Below, one piece after another: positions 52,536 through 62,171 of a stretch of DNA of 64,000 nt (position 1 is its first letter; the number at the start of each line of letters is the position of its first letter). The stretch is from Gordonia polyisoprenivorans (lineage in GTDB: Bacteria; Actinomycetota; Actinomycetes; Mycobacteriales; Mycobacteriaceae): NCBI RefSeq assembly GCF_017654315.1, contig NZ_CP072203.1, forward strand, positions 5,766,001-5,830,000. Reading direction: 5' to 3'. A program made the translations under genes and the position numbers. Under the pieces are notes generated by a model, which saw only the letters and a program-made list of their open reading frames with translations, searched no databases and had not been told where the DNA came from.

Positions 52536-55074
52536 GCGTCACCCCCTCCACGGGAGCGGATCGCTCCGACTGTTCGGTGGCGGGCAGATCCACCACCATC
52601 GTCGTGCCACCACCGGGGGTGTCGACGACGGCGAGGTTGCCACCCATCGTCGAGGTGAAACCCTGGGCCACCGAAAGACCCAGCCCCACACCGCCATCGG
52701 AGCCGTTGCGATCGAAGCCCTGGCGGAAGTCGTCGAAGATCTGCTCACGCCGTTCGACCGGAATCCCGGGCCCGTGGTCGACGACCTCGATGATCGTGCG
52801 CGGCGACTGCGGGTCCGACTCGTCGAGCGAGGTCGCCACCTCGACCTGCCCGCCGCCGTGGCGCACCGCGTTGTCGATGAGATTGGCCAGCACCCGTTCC
52901 AGCAACCCGCCGTCGGTCCATGCCCAGACATGACCGAACCGGAAGGTGATCCCCGCGGCGGCCGGTCCGCTGCGGTTGGCCGCCCGATGCACCACCTCGA
53001 CGAGATAGGTGCGAGCCATGTTCGGACGGATCGCACCGGCCTCGAGCCGCGACGAGTCCAGCAGGTTGGCAACCAGAGCCGAGAGCTGATCGACGGATTC
53101 CTCGATGGTGGCCAACAATTCGGCGGTGTCCTCCGGCGAGAACGTCACCTCCTCGCTGCGCAGACTCGACACGGCCGCCTTCGCACCGGCCAGCGGGGTA
53201 CGCAGATCGTGGCTCACCGCCGACAGCAACGCCCGCCTGAGCTCGTCGGTCTGCGTAAGGGCCCGCGCGGCGGCGGCCCCGGCCTCGAGGTCGGCGCGTT
53301 CGAGGGCGGCGGCCGCCTGGGTGGCGACCGCCGTGAGCACCCGACGATCCTGCGCCTCCGGCGACGCCCCGCACAGCAGCAACTCGTACTCGTCGCCCCG
53401 CGCGGGCAGAACGGTATCGGCTTCCGAATCACGTTGTGGTGGGCCCTCTCCCACCGCCGCACTGACCTCGACGGTCCCGTCGGCCCGGCGGCGCACCACC
53501 GACACCGCACGCTGATCGTAGGTCTCCCGGACGCGTTCGAGCAGACCCGCCACATCCGCGCCGCCGAGGACGGCGTCACTGAACACCGCCAGCAGTTCGG
53601 CCTCACGCGCCGCCCGTTGCGCCTGCACCCGCCGGACCGTGGCCGAATCCACCAGCGCAGCAACCGCTATCGCGATGACGAGCATCACCAGGATGGTGAT
53701 CAGATTGTCCGGCTCGTTGATGGTCAGGGTGAACCGCGGTGCGGTGAAGAAGTAGTTGAGCAGAACACCGGAGACCACCGCCGACAATGCGGCCGGCGCA
53801 ACACCGCCGAGCATCGAGATCGCCAGCACGGTGACGAAGAACAACGCTGTCTCACTGGCGAATCCGAGCCAGCGGTCGAGGATGGCCAGGATGCCCGTCA
53901 TCACCAGCGGTACCACCACCGCCAGGACCCAACTCAGCGGCCGGTGGAACCGGGTCTCGCGGATGTCGAGGCGGTTGCGTTTCGCGGTCTCCTCGTGGGT
54001 GACCATGTGGACGTCGATCCGTCCGCTGCTGGCGACGACCGTCGCGCCGACCCCCTCGTCGAAGATGCGCTTCCACCGCGGCCGCCGAGACGTGCCGAGT
54101 ACCAGCTGGGTCGCGTTGACCCCGCGCGCGAATTCCAGCAGCGTGGTGGGGATGTCGTCGCCGACGATGGAGTGCACGCGCGCACCGAATCCGGCGGCCA
54201 GTTCGGTCAGTTCGGACAGTTCCACACCGGAGCGTCCGGCCAGCCCGTCACCGCGGACCACGTGTACGACGATCAGCTCGGCACTCGACCGTGAGGCGAT
54301 GCGGCTGGCGCGGCGGATCAGCGTCGACGATTCGGCCCCACCGGTGATCGCCACCACCACCCGTTCCCGAGCCTCCCAGGTATCGGTGATCGCATGCGCG
54401 GCACGATAATCGGCCAGATTGTCGTCGACGCGGTCGGCCAGCCACAGCAACGCCAGCTCACGCAGGGCGGTCAGATTGCCCTGACGAAAGTAGTTGGCGA
54501 GCGCGCCGTCGATCCGGCCACTGGGATAGACCTTGCCCGCCGAGAGTCGTTGCCGCAGTGCCTGCGGGGCGATGTCGACGAGCTCGATCTGGTCGGCGGC
54601 GCGCACCACCGCGTCGGGCACGGTCTCCCGCTGGGTGACGCCGGTGATCTGGGCGACCACATCGTTCAGACTCTCGAGATGCTGGATGTTGACTGTGGTG
54701 AGCACGTCGATCCCGGCATCCCGGAGGACGTCGATGTCTTGCCAGCGCTTGGCATTCGCCGATCCCGGGACGTTGGAGTGGGCGAGTTCGTCGACGAGGG
54801 CCACCTGCGGGTGGCGGGCCAGCACCGCGTCGAGGTCCATCTCCTCCAGCTCGGTACCCCGGTAGACGATGCGGCGTCGCGGTATCACCTCGATGCCCTC
54901 GATCAGACCGGCCGTCGCCGACCGCCCGTGGGACTCCACGACGGCGATCACCACGTCGGCGCCCTCACCGATCAGATCGTGTGCGTGCGCAAGCATCTCA
55001 TAGGTCTTGCCCACGCCCGGGGCGCAGCCGAGGAAAACCTCCAGGGTGCCCCGGGCGTCGGCAGTAGAAACCAT
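52528..55074 (-). CDS. kdpD: Sensor histidine kinase KdpD
   Basis: The 848-residue membrane kinase has the N-terminal KdpD domain with a Walker A motif (GCAPGVGKTY) and VDELAHSNVPG, a universal-stress-like domain (about 230-360), four membrane helices (about 385-490), a GAF-like region, and the kinase core with the phospho-accepting His in SAVSHDLRTPLAGAKA and N/G boxes (LIDNAVRHGGG, DHGPGIP, GVGLGLSVAQGF). It senses potassium limitation and turgor and phosphorylates KdpE. It starts 27 bp after kdpC. Confidence 0.96.
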   Translation of the reverse strand: MVSTADARGTLEVFLGCAPGVGKTYEMLAHAHDLIGEGADVVIAVVESHGRSATAGLIEGIEVIPRRRIVYRGTELEEMDLDAVLARHPQVALVDELAHSNVPGSANAKRWQDIDVLRDAGIDVLTTVNIQHLESLNDVVAQITGVTQRETVPDAVVRAADQIELVDIAPQALRQRLSAGKVYPSGRIDGALANYFRQGNLTALRELALLWLADRVDDNLADYRAAHAITDTWEARERVVVAITGGAESSTLIRRASRIASRSSAELIVVHVVRGDGLAGRSGVELSELTELAAGFGARVHSIVGDDIPTTLLEFARGVNATQLVLGTSRRPRWKRIFDEGVGATVVASSGRIDVHMVTHEETAKRNRLDIRETRFHRPLSWVLAVVVPLVMTGILAILDRWLGFASETALFFVTVLAISMLGGVAPAALSAVVSGVLLNYFFTAPRFTLTINEPDNLITILVMLVIAIAVAALVDSATVRRVQAQRAAREAELLAVFSDAVLGGADVAGLLERVRETYDQRAVSVVRRRADGTVEVSAAVGEGPPQRDSEADTVLPARGDEYELLLCGASPEAQDRRVLTAVATQAAAALERADLEAGAAAARALTQTDELRRALLSAVSHDLRTPLAGAKAAVSSLRSEEVTFSPEDTAELLATIEESVDQLSALVANLLDSSRLEAGAIRPNMARTYLVEVVHRAANRSGPAAAGITFRFGHVWAWTDGGLLERVLANLIDNAVRHGGGQVEVATSLDESDPQSPRTIIEVVDHGPGIPVERREQIFDDFRQGFDRNGSDGGVGLGLSVAQGFTSTMGGNLAVVDTPGGGTTMVVDLPATEQSERSAPVEGVTHG

Positions 55075-55101
55075 GCGTCCGAGTCTATCGGCGAAGTGCC
55101 G

Positions 55102-55728
55102 TCACGACCGGCACACGGTGTGTCCCAGGGCGAGATTCACCTCGAGCACATCGACGGTCGGCTGACCCAGGAAGCCCCACTGCCGGCCGGAGGTGTGCGC
55201 GTCGATGATCGCCTGGACCTGTGCGGGGGTGCGGCCGCTGTTGCGGGCGATGCGGGGTACCTGCAGTGCCGCGTATGCCGGACTGATGTCGGGGTCCAGA
55301 CCCGACCCGGAACCGGTGACCGCGTCGACCGGCACCGCCGTCGGTGCCACCCCTTCGCGCTGCGCGATGATCTTTCGGCGCGCCTCGATCTCGGTGGCCA
55401 GCGTCTGGCTGTTGGGTCCCTGGTTGCTCGCCGCCGACGACGACGGGTCACCCGGCGCCATCGGGTTGTCGGCCGATCCGAGCACACGGGCGTGCAGGAA
55501 CGAATCAGGCTGTCCGGCAACGGGTTGTGGGTCGATTCCGATGATCGAGGAACCGGCTGCGCAGCCACGGGCGTCAACCACCTGGGAGCCCTCGGCGGCG
55601 TGGGTGTCCAATCGGGAGGCCGCCCACACGACCGCCGGATAGGCGACGCCGACGACGACGGTCAGCGCGAGCAGGACACCGATCGCGGCGACACACTGCC
55701 GCACGAAGGTGGAGATGACGGTGTTCAT
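55102..55728 (-). CDS. kdpC: K+-transporting ATPase subunit C
   Basis: The 208-residue subunit has one N-terminal membrane helix (about 12-32) and an extracytoplasmic domain with PGDPSSSAASNQGPNSQTLA, GSGLDPDISPAYAALQVPRIA and the end GFLGQPTVDVLEVNLAL, all standard for KdpC. It stabilises the KdpFABC complex and helps nucleotide binding by KdpB. GAGGAAG precedes the ATG, seven bases after the kdpB stop. Confidence 0.95.
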   Translation of the reverse strand: MNTVISTFVRQCVAAIGVLLALTVVVGVAYPAVVWAASRLDTHAAEGSQVVDARGCAAGSSIIGIDPQPVAGQPDSFLHARVLGSADNPMAPGDPSSSAASNQGPNSQTLATEIEARRKIIAQREGVAPTAVPVDAVTGSGSGLDPDISPAYAALQVPRIARNSGRTPAQVQAIIDAHTSGRQWGFLGQPTVDVLEVNLALGHTVCRS

Positions 55729-55735
55729 GACTTCC

Positions 55736-57874
55736 TCACCCCATTCCCGGAAGGAAACGGACCACGAGATCGATCAACCAGATCCCGACGAACGGTGACA
55801 CGACGCCACCGAGGCCGTAGATCAGCAGATTGCGGCCGAGCAGGCGCGAGGCCGAGCTGGGCCGGTATTTGACGCCACGCAACGACAGCGGGATGAGCGC
55901 GACGATGATCAGGGCGTTGAACACGATCGCCGAGACGATCGCCGACTGCGCCGAATGCAGGTGCATGATGTTGAGCACGTGCAGTTGCGGATAGATGACC
56001 GCGAACATCGCCGGCAGGATCGCGAAGTACTTCGCGAGGTCGTTGGCCAGCGAGAACGTCGTCAGCGCGCCGCGGGTGATCAGCAGTTGCTTGCCGATGG
56101 CGACGACCTCGATCAGCTTGGTCGGGTCGGAATCGAGGTCGACCATGTTGCCGGCTTCCTTGGCCGCCGACGTCCCGGTGTTCATGGCCAGCCCGACGTC
56201 GGCCTGCGCCAGCGCGGGGGCGTCGTTGGTGCCGTCGCCGGTCATCGCGACCAGCCGCCCACCTGCCTGTTCGGACCGGATCAGGGCGAGTTTGTCCTCC
56301 GGGGTGGCCTCGGCGACGAAGTCGTCGACGCCCGCTTCGTCGGCAATCGCCTTGGCGGTCAACGGATTGTCACCGGTGACCATCACCGTGCGGATGCCCA
56401 TCGCCCGCAGTTGCGCAAAGCGCGAACGCATTCCGGGCTTGACCACGTCGGAGAGCTGGAGGGTACCGAGGATGCGTGCGCCGTCGGCGTCGTGGACGGC
56501 GACCAGTAGCGGCGTGCCACCACCCTGCGAGATCTCGGCGACGCGATCGGTGACGACCTCCGGTACCGAGCCGCCGAGCCGGCCGATCCAGCGGGTCACC
56601 GCGTCGGCGGCGCCCTTGCGGTATTCGACGTCGGACGGGCCGTCGTGCAGATCGATTCCGCTCATACGGGTTTCGGCGGTGAAGGCCACGACGTCGTAGT
56701 TCGGGTGAACACCACCGCGCGCCGCGTCGGCGTCATCGGCGGCCATCGGGGTGACCTGATGCTCCTGCAGACAGAGATCGACGATGCTGCGGCCTTCGGG
56801 GGTGTCGTCGGCCAGACTGCACCGATACGCGGCGGACGCGAGGTCGGCAGTGGAGGTGTCGGGACCGGGGAAGATCTCGGTGGCCGGCCGGTTACCGAAG
56901 GTGATGGTGCCGGTCTTGTCCATCAGCAGGGTGTCGATGTCGCCGGCGGCCTCGACCGCGCGGCCCGACATCGCCAGCACATTGCGTTGCACCAGTCGAT
57001 CCATCCCGGCGATACCGATCGAGGACAGCAGCGCCCCGATCGTCGTCGGGATGAGGCAGACCAGCAACGCGATCAACTTGATCGGATCGGGGCTCTGCCC
57101 GGCGTACTGCTGCATCGGGCCGACCGCGACGACGGCGAGCAGGAAGATCACCGTCAGGCTGGCGAGCAGGATGTCCAGCGCGATCTCGTTGGGGGTCTTC
57201 TTGCGGGCGGCACCCTCGACGAGCGCGATCATCCGGTCGACGAAGGTCTCTCCGGGCGCGGTGGTGATCTTGACGATGATGCGATCCGACAGCACGACGG
57301 TGCCGCCGGTGACAGCGCATCGGTCACCACCGGATTCGCGGACCACCGGCGCGGATTCGCCGGTGATCGCCGACTCGTCGACGGTCGCGATGCCCTCGAT
57401 GACGTCGCCGTCACCGGCGATCACCTCACCGGCCTCGACGATGATCCGGTCGCCGACCACGAGATCGCTGCCCGAGACCGAGACCGTCGAACCGTCGGCA
57501 CCGATCCGTCGGGCCATGGTGTCACGCTTGACCTTTCGCAGGCTGTCCGCTTGCGCGCGGCCGCGTCCCTCGGCGACGGCCTCGGCGAGGTTGGCGAAGA
57601 TCACCGTGAACCACAGCCATGCGGCGATCAGCCAGGAGAACCACGACGGCCGCCAGATCGCGAGCACCGTGGTGACGATGGCGCCGAGGAACACCACGAA
57701 CATCACCGGATTGCGGGCTTGGTCCTTGGGGTTCAGTTTGCGCGCCGCCTGCGGCAGCGAGGTGATCAGGCTGCGGGCGTCGAATGCGCCGCCCGACACC
57801 AGTTCCGGGGAGTCGGCGGACTCGTCGGTGGGCTGGTGTCCGCCGTCGGTCCGGTCGATCGTATCCACACTCAC
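55736..57874 (-). CDS. kdpB: K+-transporting P-type ATPase subunit B
   Basis: The 712-residue catalytic subunit has all P-type ATPase motifs: TGES ([11 protein letters not shown]), the phosphorylated Asp in [13 protein letters not shown], the nucleotide-binding [10 protein letters not shown], and the hinge [11 protein letters not shown]. Six or seven membrane helices are visible, with [20 protein letters not shown] being the KdpB version of the ion-path helix. It powers potassium uptake. The GTG start overlaps the kdpA stop (GTGA). No unusual insert is seen here, in contrast to kdpA. Confidence 0.97.
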   Translation of the reverse strand: MSVDTIDRTDGGHQPTDESADSPELVSGGAFDARSLITSLPQAARKLNPKDQARNPVMFVVFLGAIVTTVLAIWRPSWFSWLIAAWLWFTVIFANLAEAVAEGRGRAQADSLRKVKRDTMARRIGADGSTVSVSGSDLVVGDRIIVEAGEVIAGDGDVIEGIATVDESAITGESAPVVRESGGDRCAVTGGTVVLSDRIIVKITTAPGETFVDRMIALVEGAARKKTPNEIALDILLASLTVIFLLAVVAVGPMQQYAGQSPDPIKLIALLVCLIPTTIGALLSSIGIAGMDRLVQRNVLAMSGRAVEAAGDIDTLLMDKTGTITFGNRPATEIFPGPDTSTADLASAAYRCSLADDTPEGRSIVDLCLQEHQVTPMAADDADAARGGVHPNYDVVAFTAETRMSGIDLHDGPSDVEYRKGAADAVTRWIGRLGGSVPEVVTDRVAEISQGGGTPLLVAVHDADGARILGTLQLSDVVKPGMRSRFAQLRAMGIRTVMVTGDNPLTAKAIADEAGVDDFVAEATPEDKLALIRSEQAGGRLVAMTGDGTNDAPALAQADVGLAMNTGTSAAKEAGNMVDLDSDPTKLIEVVAIGKQLLITRGALTTFSLANDLAKYFAILPAMFAVIYPQLHVLNIMHLHSAQSAIVSAIVFNALIIVALIPLSLRGVKYRPSSASRLLGRNLLIYGLGGVVSPFVGIWLIDLVVRFLPGMG

Positions 57875-59790
57875 AGAGCTGCCTCCGCGATCGGTCCCAG
57901 CGCCATGGCCGGGAAGAAGGTGAGTCCCGCGACGAGCAGGATGGTTCCGAACAACAACGCGCCGAACAGGAGTCCGTGCGTCGGCAGGGTCGATGCGGTG
58001 TCGGTGCGGGCCTCGAGCGCGACCGCGCCACCGGCCTCGGCGTCGTCACCGACCGCCGCCTTCTCGATGGTCGAGGTGCGAGGCGCCCCCTTCTCGATGC
58101 TCGAGGTGCGAGGCGCCGCCTTCTCGATGGTCGAGGTACCGGGCGCCGCCTTCTCGGTGGTCGAGGTGCGAGGCGCCCCGGCGCCGAGCCTCGAGACCTC
58201 CTGCCCCGCTGCTGGTTCCAACCCACCGGCCTTCGCACCCCGCGGCCGCTGGCGCGCCAACAGACCGGCCAACGCCAGCACGAACACGATCGGCAGGAAC
58301 CGGCCGAGGAGCATCGCGAAGCCCAACGAGCTCTGGAACCAGTCGCTGGTCACGGTCAGCCCACCGAATGCGCTGCCGTTGTTGTTGGCCGCCGACGCGA
58401 ACGCGTAGAGCACCTCACTGAATCCGTGGATCGACCCCGCGGTTCCGGGCGACCCACCGTTGCCCTGCGCGTCGAGTGTCGAGGAGAGGACCACCGTGAT
58501 GCCCGCACCGATCAGTACGAGTGCCGGCATCACCAGCACATAGAGGGCTGCCATGGTGATCTCGTTCTGCCCGAACTTCTTTCCGAGGAACTCCGGTGAC
58601 CGTCCGACCAGCAGTCCGCCGACGAAGACGGTGACCACCGCCATCATCAGGATTCCGTAGAGTCCCGAGCCCACGCCGCCCGGCGCTACCTCGCCGAGCA
58701 GCATGTTCCACAGCAACACACCGCCACCACCGGCTGAGAAGCTGTCGTGTGCGGAGTTCACCGCGCCGGTCGAGGTTCCCGTCGTCGACACCGCGAACAA
58801 CACCGACGCCGGGATGCCGAATCGTTGTTCCTTGCCCTCCATCATCGCTCCCGCGACCTGCGCGGCCACACCGTTGGTGCGCGACTCGAAGTACCAGGAG
58901 ACGGCCAGCATGATGCCCCACAGTGAGGCCATCACACCGAGCAAGGTGTATCCCTGGCGGCGGTCACCGACCAATGTGCCGTAGGTCCGTGTGAGACACA
59001 CCGGGATGATCAGCAGCGCAATGATTTCCACGATGTTGCTCAGCGGCGTCGGGTTGGAGAACGGGTGGGCCGAGTTGGCCGAGAGGGTTCCGCCGCCGTT
59101 GGTTCCGAGTTCTTTGATGGCCTCCTGTGAGGCGAACGGTCCGACGACGCTGTGTGCCGACCCACCGTTGAGCGTGGTGAAGTCGAAGCCGGTCTTGAAC
59201 GATTGGACCGCACCCTGTGTGATCAGGATGACGGCCATGATGATGCTCAGCGGTAACAGGATTCGGATGACACCACGGACGAGATCGACCCAGAAGTTGC
59301 CGAGCTGACCATCGCCGCGCCGGTTCACCAGTCCACGGATGAGCGCGACGGCCACCGCGAGGCCCACCGCCGCCGACGCGAAGTTCTGCACCGCCAGCCC
59401 GATCATCTGGGTGAGGTTGCTCATCACCTGTTCGGGTGAGTACGACTGCCAGTTGGTGTTCGAGACGAAGGAGACCGCCGTGTTGAACGCGGTCGCCGGG
59501 TTGATCCCGGGTTTGCCGTCGGCCCAGGGCAATACACCCTGCAGTCGCTGCAGCAGGTAGAGGAACACGACGCTGACGACCGAGAAGGCCAGCACCGCAA
59601 GGGCATAGCCGACCCAGGTCTGCTGGCGCTTCGGATCGATCCGGGCGAGGCGATACAGCACTCGCTCGGCCCCGAGGTCACGTTCGCTGCGATAGACCGA
59701 GGCCATGTAGTCGCCCAGCGGCACATAGGCCAGGCCCAGCACCACGAGGAGGAGCGCCACCTGCAAGGTGGCGGCCAGAGCGGGATTCAT
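57871..59790 (-). CDS. kdpA: K+-transporting ATPase subunit A with repeat-derived insertion
   Basis: The 639-residue channel-like subunit carries the expected potassium-filter loops ([68 protein letters not shown]) and closes with [20 protein letters not shown]. It is about 80 residues longer than E. coli KdpA (557). The excess lies in one cytoplasmic loop before the last helix (about residues 513-599), where E. coli has only a short linker. It includes four decapeptides of the type [10 protein letters not shown] (about 538-577) encoded by 30-bp direct repeats, preceded by the palindromic element also found at 49.3 kb. The frame is intact, so the subunit is probably functional. Confidence 0.95.
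   Translation of the reverse strand: MNPALAATLQVALLLVVLGLAYVPLGDYMASVYRSERDLGAERVLYRLARIDPKRQQTWVGYALAVLAFSVVSVVFLYLLQRLQGVLPWADGKPGINPATAFNTAVSFVSNTNWQSYSPEQVMSNLTQMIGLAVQNFASAAVGLAVAVALIRGLVNRRGDGQLGNFWVDLVRGVIRILLPLSIIMAVILITQGAVQSFKTGFDFTTLNGGSAHSVVGPFASQEAIKELGTNGGGTLSANSAHPFSNPTPLSNIVEIIALLIIPVCLTRTYGTLVGDRRQGYTLLGVMASLWGIMLAVSWYFESRTNGVAAQVAGAMMEGKEQRFGIPASVLFAVSTTGTSTGAVNSAHDSFSAGGGGVLLWNMLLGEVAPGGVGSGLYGILMMAVVTVFVGGLLVGRSPEFLGKKFGQNEITMAALYVLVMPALVLIGAGITVVLSSTLDAQGNGGSPGTAGSIHGFSEVLYAFASAANNNGSAFGGLTVTSDWFQSSLGFAMLLGRFLPIVFVLALAGLLARQRPRGAKAGGLEPAAGQEVSRLGAGAPRTSTTEKAAPGTSTIEKAAPRTSSIEKGAPRTSTIEKAAVGDDAEAGGAVALEARTDTASTLPTHGLLFGALLFGTILLVAGLTFFPAMALGPIAEAAL
58061..58220. repeat. 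Intragenic palindromic element and four 30-bp repeats in kdpA
   Basis: Exactly 30-bp units start at 58061, 58091, 58121 and 58151, each reading TTCTCG(A/G)TG(G/C)TCGAGGT followed by a GGCGCC-type segment. The last merges into a 65-bp copy (58156-58220) of the intergenic element at 49285-49349. The copies share GGTGGTCGAGGTGCGA and GAGCCTCGAGACC with the same 14-bp spacing, plus most of the tail. Confidence 0.85.
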
Positions 59791-59795
59791 CGGGC

Positions 59796-59894
59796 TCAGA
59801 ACCTTTCCGGGAAGATCAGCGCGACCATCAGGTAGACGGCCGTCACCACCGCGAGGGCCAGCAGGACGACGTTGATCACGCCGTCGGCGGTCAT
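59796..59894 (-). CDS. kdpF: KdpF small membrane subunit
   Basis: A 32-residue ORF encodes one membrane helix: MTADGVINVVLLALAVVT, continuing to the end IFPERF. This is the standard KdpF form, which stabilises the KdpFABC complex. It ends five bases before the kdpA ATG and its ATG overlaps the stop of a further small ORF upstream (ATGA). It is too short for ordinary gene calling. Confidence 0.85.
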   Translation of the reverse strand: MTADGVINVVLLALAVVTAVYLMVALIFPERF

Positions 59895-59983
59895 CGCCGG
59901 ATCCTCACGTCGACGGCGCGCACGGCGAGCACGCACAACGCGAAGCCCACCAGTGCGGCGAGAACGTACAGGAAGTCAGCCAC
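59891..59983 (-). CDS. 30-residue membrane peptide upstream of kdpF
   Basis: A GTG-started ORF of 30 codons encodes MADFLYVLAALVGFALCV followed by LAVRAVDVRIRR: one hydrophobic helix with a basic end. GAGGAG six bases before the GTG and the ATGA overlap with kdpF argue that it is translated as the first gene of the kdp operon. Similar small ORFs starting MAD with one helix occur ahead of kdpF in other actinobacteria, as I recall them from Streptomyces. It could be an additional small subunit of the K+ pump or a regulatory peptide. Confidence 0.7.
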   Translation of the reverse strand: MADFLYVLAALVGFALCVLAVRAVDVRIRR

Positions 59984-60309
59984 TCTCACTCCTCACACCG
60001 CAACCGTCGAGTCACCCGACGGCCATGCCGATGCACCGGCCGGCGGCCGGTGCGCAGGACAACTCTGCGCTCCCGATGCCGATCGGACGAAGCGCCTTAA
60101 CGCGATCAATACGCGCGGGCAGGCAATGTTGACGCGACCTTCTCACCGGCGGTCGCGACGGCCCGACTCGTCGATCATCACGCCATGACGCCGAGGGATC
60201 CGAACAGTTCACGGCGCGCGTCAAGGACACGTCAAAATCCCAGCGCACGGCGTTGAGAACGTGTGAGAACCCCTTACCGCGCACGGATCGGCGGATTAGA
60301 CCTGAGGTC
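59984..60309. promoter_or_regulatory. Divergent intergenic region ahead of kdp, with inverted repeat
   Basis: This 326-bp gap separates the kdp operon from the plus-strand membrane protein gene. A perfect inverted repeat, GCACCGGCCG and CGGCCGGTGC around one base, spans 60033-60053, about 50 bases upstream of the first kdp ORF. It could be a KdpE-type operator or a leader hairpin. I see no convincing gene in the rest. GAGAAC occurs twice near 60254-60268 close to the plus-strand gene. Confidence 0.45.
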
Positions 60310-60912
60310 ATGAGCAGCACAGCACCGCGGCGCATCGTCGCCGGCGACTATCGATGGGGATACGTGCAGATCGGTTATGCCCGCCAGTGGGTCCGTGACC
60401 GGATGGTGCTCTACCCGCCGGGGACCTCGGTCGAACAGCGCCGCTGGATGCGGGCGTGGCGCTGGCTACCGGCGATCGTCGCGGCCATTGTCCTGGGTAC
60501 GGCGTTCGTCTGCGGATACGTCAATTCCGCGCTCGTCGTCGCGTTTGCGGTGGCGATCGCGGTGTCGGTGGGGTTGGCGATCGTGGTCGCCGAACGCACC
60601 CGGAGCATCCGTATGGCATCGGTGTCCGTCGAGGGCTGGACGGGTCCCGACGCCGACCTGACGTCGCTGTCGAACATCGCGCTGATCCGGCGCATCTCCG
60701 CGCGACTACGCGATGCCGACTCCGACCTGCGCGACGGTCGAATCGACGAGGTGGAGTACGAGGTCATCTGGGCGAGCTGTCACACCGACATGGCGCAGAT
60801 CCTGCGGCTGACCACCCCTGACAAGCCGGTGTTCGAGCGACCGCGGTTCCGCAAGGCGAGCACCCAGACACCGGAGCGGCGCCACAGCTCGGCCCTCAGG
60901 CGACAGGCCTGA
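60310..60912 (+). CDS. Two-helix membrane protein of unknown function
   Basis: The 200-residue protein has a polar N-terminus with the motif DRMVLYPPGTSVEQRRWMRAWRWLP, two adjacent membrane helices (about residues 58-100), and a cytoplasmic C-terminal helical region (LIRRISARLRDADSDLRDGRIDEVEYEVIW). The VLYPPGT...ERR segment recurs in uncharacterised actinobacterial proteins, but I cannot name the family with confidence. It is divergent from kdp and its stop overlaps the end of the convergent PPOX gene by 17 bp. Confidence 0.65.
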   Translation: MSSTAPRRIVAGDYRWGYVQIGYARQWVRDRMVLYPPGTSVEQRRWMRAWRWLPAIVAAIVLGTAFVCGYVNSALVVAFAVAIAVSVGLAIVVAERTRSIRMASVSVEGWTGPDADLTSLSNIALIRRISARLRDADSDLRDGRIDEVEYEVIWASCHTDMAQILRLTTPDKPVFERPRFRKASTQTPERRHSSALRRQA

Positions 60913-61306
60913 TCGCGAACCCGATGGTGCCCGCTGATCCGCGACGCAGTTTGCTGCCGACGATCACGAGTCGGGCGAGTAGCCCATACTTTCCGACCAA
61001 CAACTTCTTGGCGCGATCGGTGCCCGCCTCGTCGAGCAGCTCGGCCCGACCCTCAACCGGATTGCCCTCCAACGTCTTTCCCATGCGATCACACGCCTGG
61101 ACGACGACCTTCTGATTGCGGCGGAGACGTTTGATCTTCCACGAGTCGGCAGGCGTCCACATGAACATCTCGTTGCCCTCGGTGACGCCCCACAGCGGCG
61201 AGGACACCGGGGTGCCGTCCTTGCGGTAGGTCGTCAGGAGAACGAACTTGGCGGTGGTGGCGGCGTCGAAGGGCGCGCCGGTGTTGCCGTGCGGGTCGCT
61301 GGTCAC
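60896..61306 (-). CDS. PPOX-class F420-dependent oxidoreductase
   Basis: The 136-residue split-barrel protein has the pattern FVLLTTYRKDGTPVSSPLWGV, FMWTPADSWKIKRLRRNQKVVVQACD and LEGNPVEGRAELLDEAG, typical of small pyridoxamine-oxidase-fold enzymes that use F420 in actinobacteria (Rv1155/Rv2074-like). It probably reduces a small substrate such as biliverdin or a quinone, unknown here. The GTG start at 61306 fits the family N-terminus; the longer open frame does not. Confidence 0.8.
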   Translation of the reverse strand: MTSDPHGNTGAPFDAATTAKFVLLTTYRKDGTPVSSPLWGVTEGNEMFMWTPADSWKIKRLRRNQKVVVQACDRMGKTLEGNPVEGRAELLDEAGTDRAKKLLVGKYGLLARLVIVGSKLRRGSAGTIGFAIRPVA

Positions 61307-61390
61307 GGGTCCATCGTAGAGCTGCGCTCGCCGCGAACTTCGCAGAAGGTGCAAGTCATGTGGACGTAGGGCGTGTGGGCGTAGAAAGAA

Positions 61391-61780
61391 ATGATGCACC
61401 GGGACAGCGATATGCGAGACGGGACCGACCCGTCACGAGAGGCGCTGCTCTCGGAGCGAGCACGCACCACCGCACTGATCGACGCACTGTCACAACGACT
61501 CTCGGCGGTCATCGAGGCGACCGCCGACGAGGCCGCCGACGACGAGCACGACCCCGAGGGCTCGACGCTCGCGGTGGAACGCGGCCAATTGGTGGCCCAG
61601 GTCGAGCGATCCCGGGCGCGTCTGGTCGAGATCGACGCAGCCCTCGAGCGCGTCGGCCACGGCGAGTACGGGCGGTGCGAGACTTGCGGCTCGCCGATCG
61701 GCGCAGAACGCCTGGAGGTGCTACCGGCCGCGCGGCAGTGCGTGGCCTGCGCGATGCGCAACCCGACCTCCCGGTGGTGA
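61391..61780 (+). CDS. TraR/DksA-type zinc-finger protein
   Basis: The 129-residue protein has an N-terminal coiled coil (about residues 15-85) and a C-terminal four-cysteine zinc finger, CETCG ... CVACAMR (C-x2-C-x17-C-x2-C), preceded by GHGEYGRC. This is the DksA/TraR fold, whose members bind the RNA polymerase secondary channel; short actinobacterial forms include RbpA-independent stress modulators. AGAAAGAA precedes the ATG. It is upstream of a repeat array and a sigma factor gene, but the 391-bp gap argues against one operon. Confidence 0.85.
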   Translation: MMHRDSDMRDGTDPSREALLSERARTTALIDALSQRLSAVIEATADEAADDEHDPEGSTLAVERGQLVAQVERSRARLVEIDAALERVGHGEYGRCETCGSPIGAERLEVLPAARQCVACAMRNPTSRW

Positions 61781-61791
61781 CGCCACACCAC

Positions 61792-62003
61792 CCGCCGACA
61801 GCGCCCCTCCCCCCCCGCGACAGCGCCCTCCCCTCCCGCGACAGCGCCCTCCCCCCCCGCGACAGCGCCCTCCCCACCCGCGACAGCGCCCTCCCCACCC
61901 GCGACAGCGCCCGAAATATCGTTGACAGCGCTCAATAAGCGCATCCGGAGCGCTCTCGGCGCCACCGAGGGCGCCGTCGGCGACGTGACGAGCGCCGTCG
62001 CCG
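61792..62003. repeat. 21-bp-period array, seven direct and three inverted units
   Basis: GACAGCGC starts at 61797, 61819, 61840, 61861, 61882, 61903 and 61924: one step of 22 and five of 21 bp, with C-tracts between. Inverted units GCGC(C/T)(G/C)TCGGCG or a close variant follow at 61950, 61971 and 61992, again 21 bp apart. The rest of the 391-bp gap (62004-62171) holds the sigma factor promoter region; nothing else gene-like is seen. Confidence 0.8.
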
Positions 62004-62171
62004 GCTTGGTGTTATCAAACCGTTATCCGCGTTGCTAATGCGTCGCGTTTGGTCACGGGCCGTGGTGGCAACCCGAATCGGTACATAGCGTCGAGACGCA
62101 GAGGCCGGACACTGGTGATTCGCCACTGAATCAACATCGGATGTCTGCCCACCCAGCCCCTAAGGAGTCCG

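Noticed and set aside
61303..61965. Minus-strand frame with heptapeptide repeats (AVAGGEG) over the 61.8-kb array
   Set aside because: A 21-bp repeat always gives 7-residue repeats in any open frame. The rest of the frame is antisense to the DksA-type gene, and no ribosome-binding site is present.
61792..62003. Possible CRISPR array
   Set aside because: The units are contiguous 21-bp repeats with C-tract drift, there are no unique spacers of constant length, and no cas genes are present.
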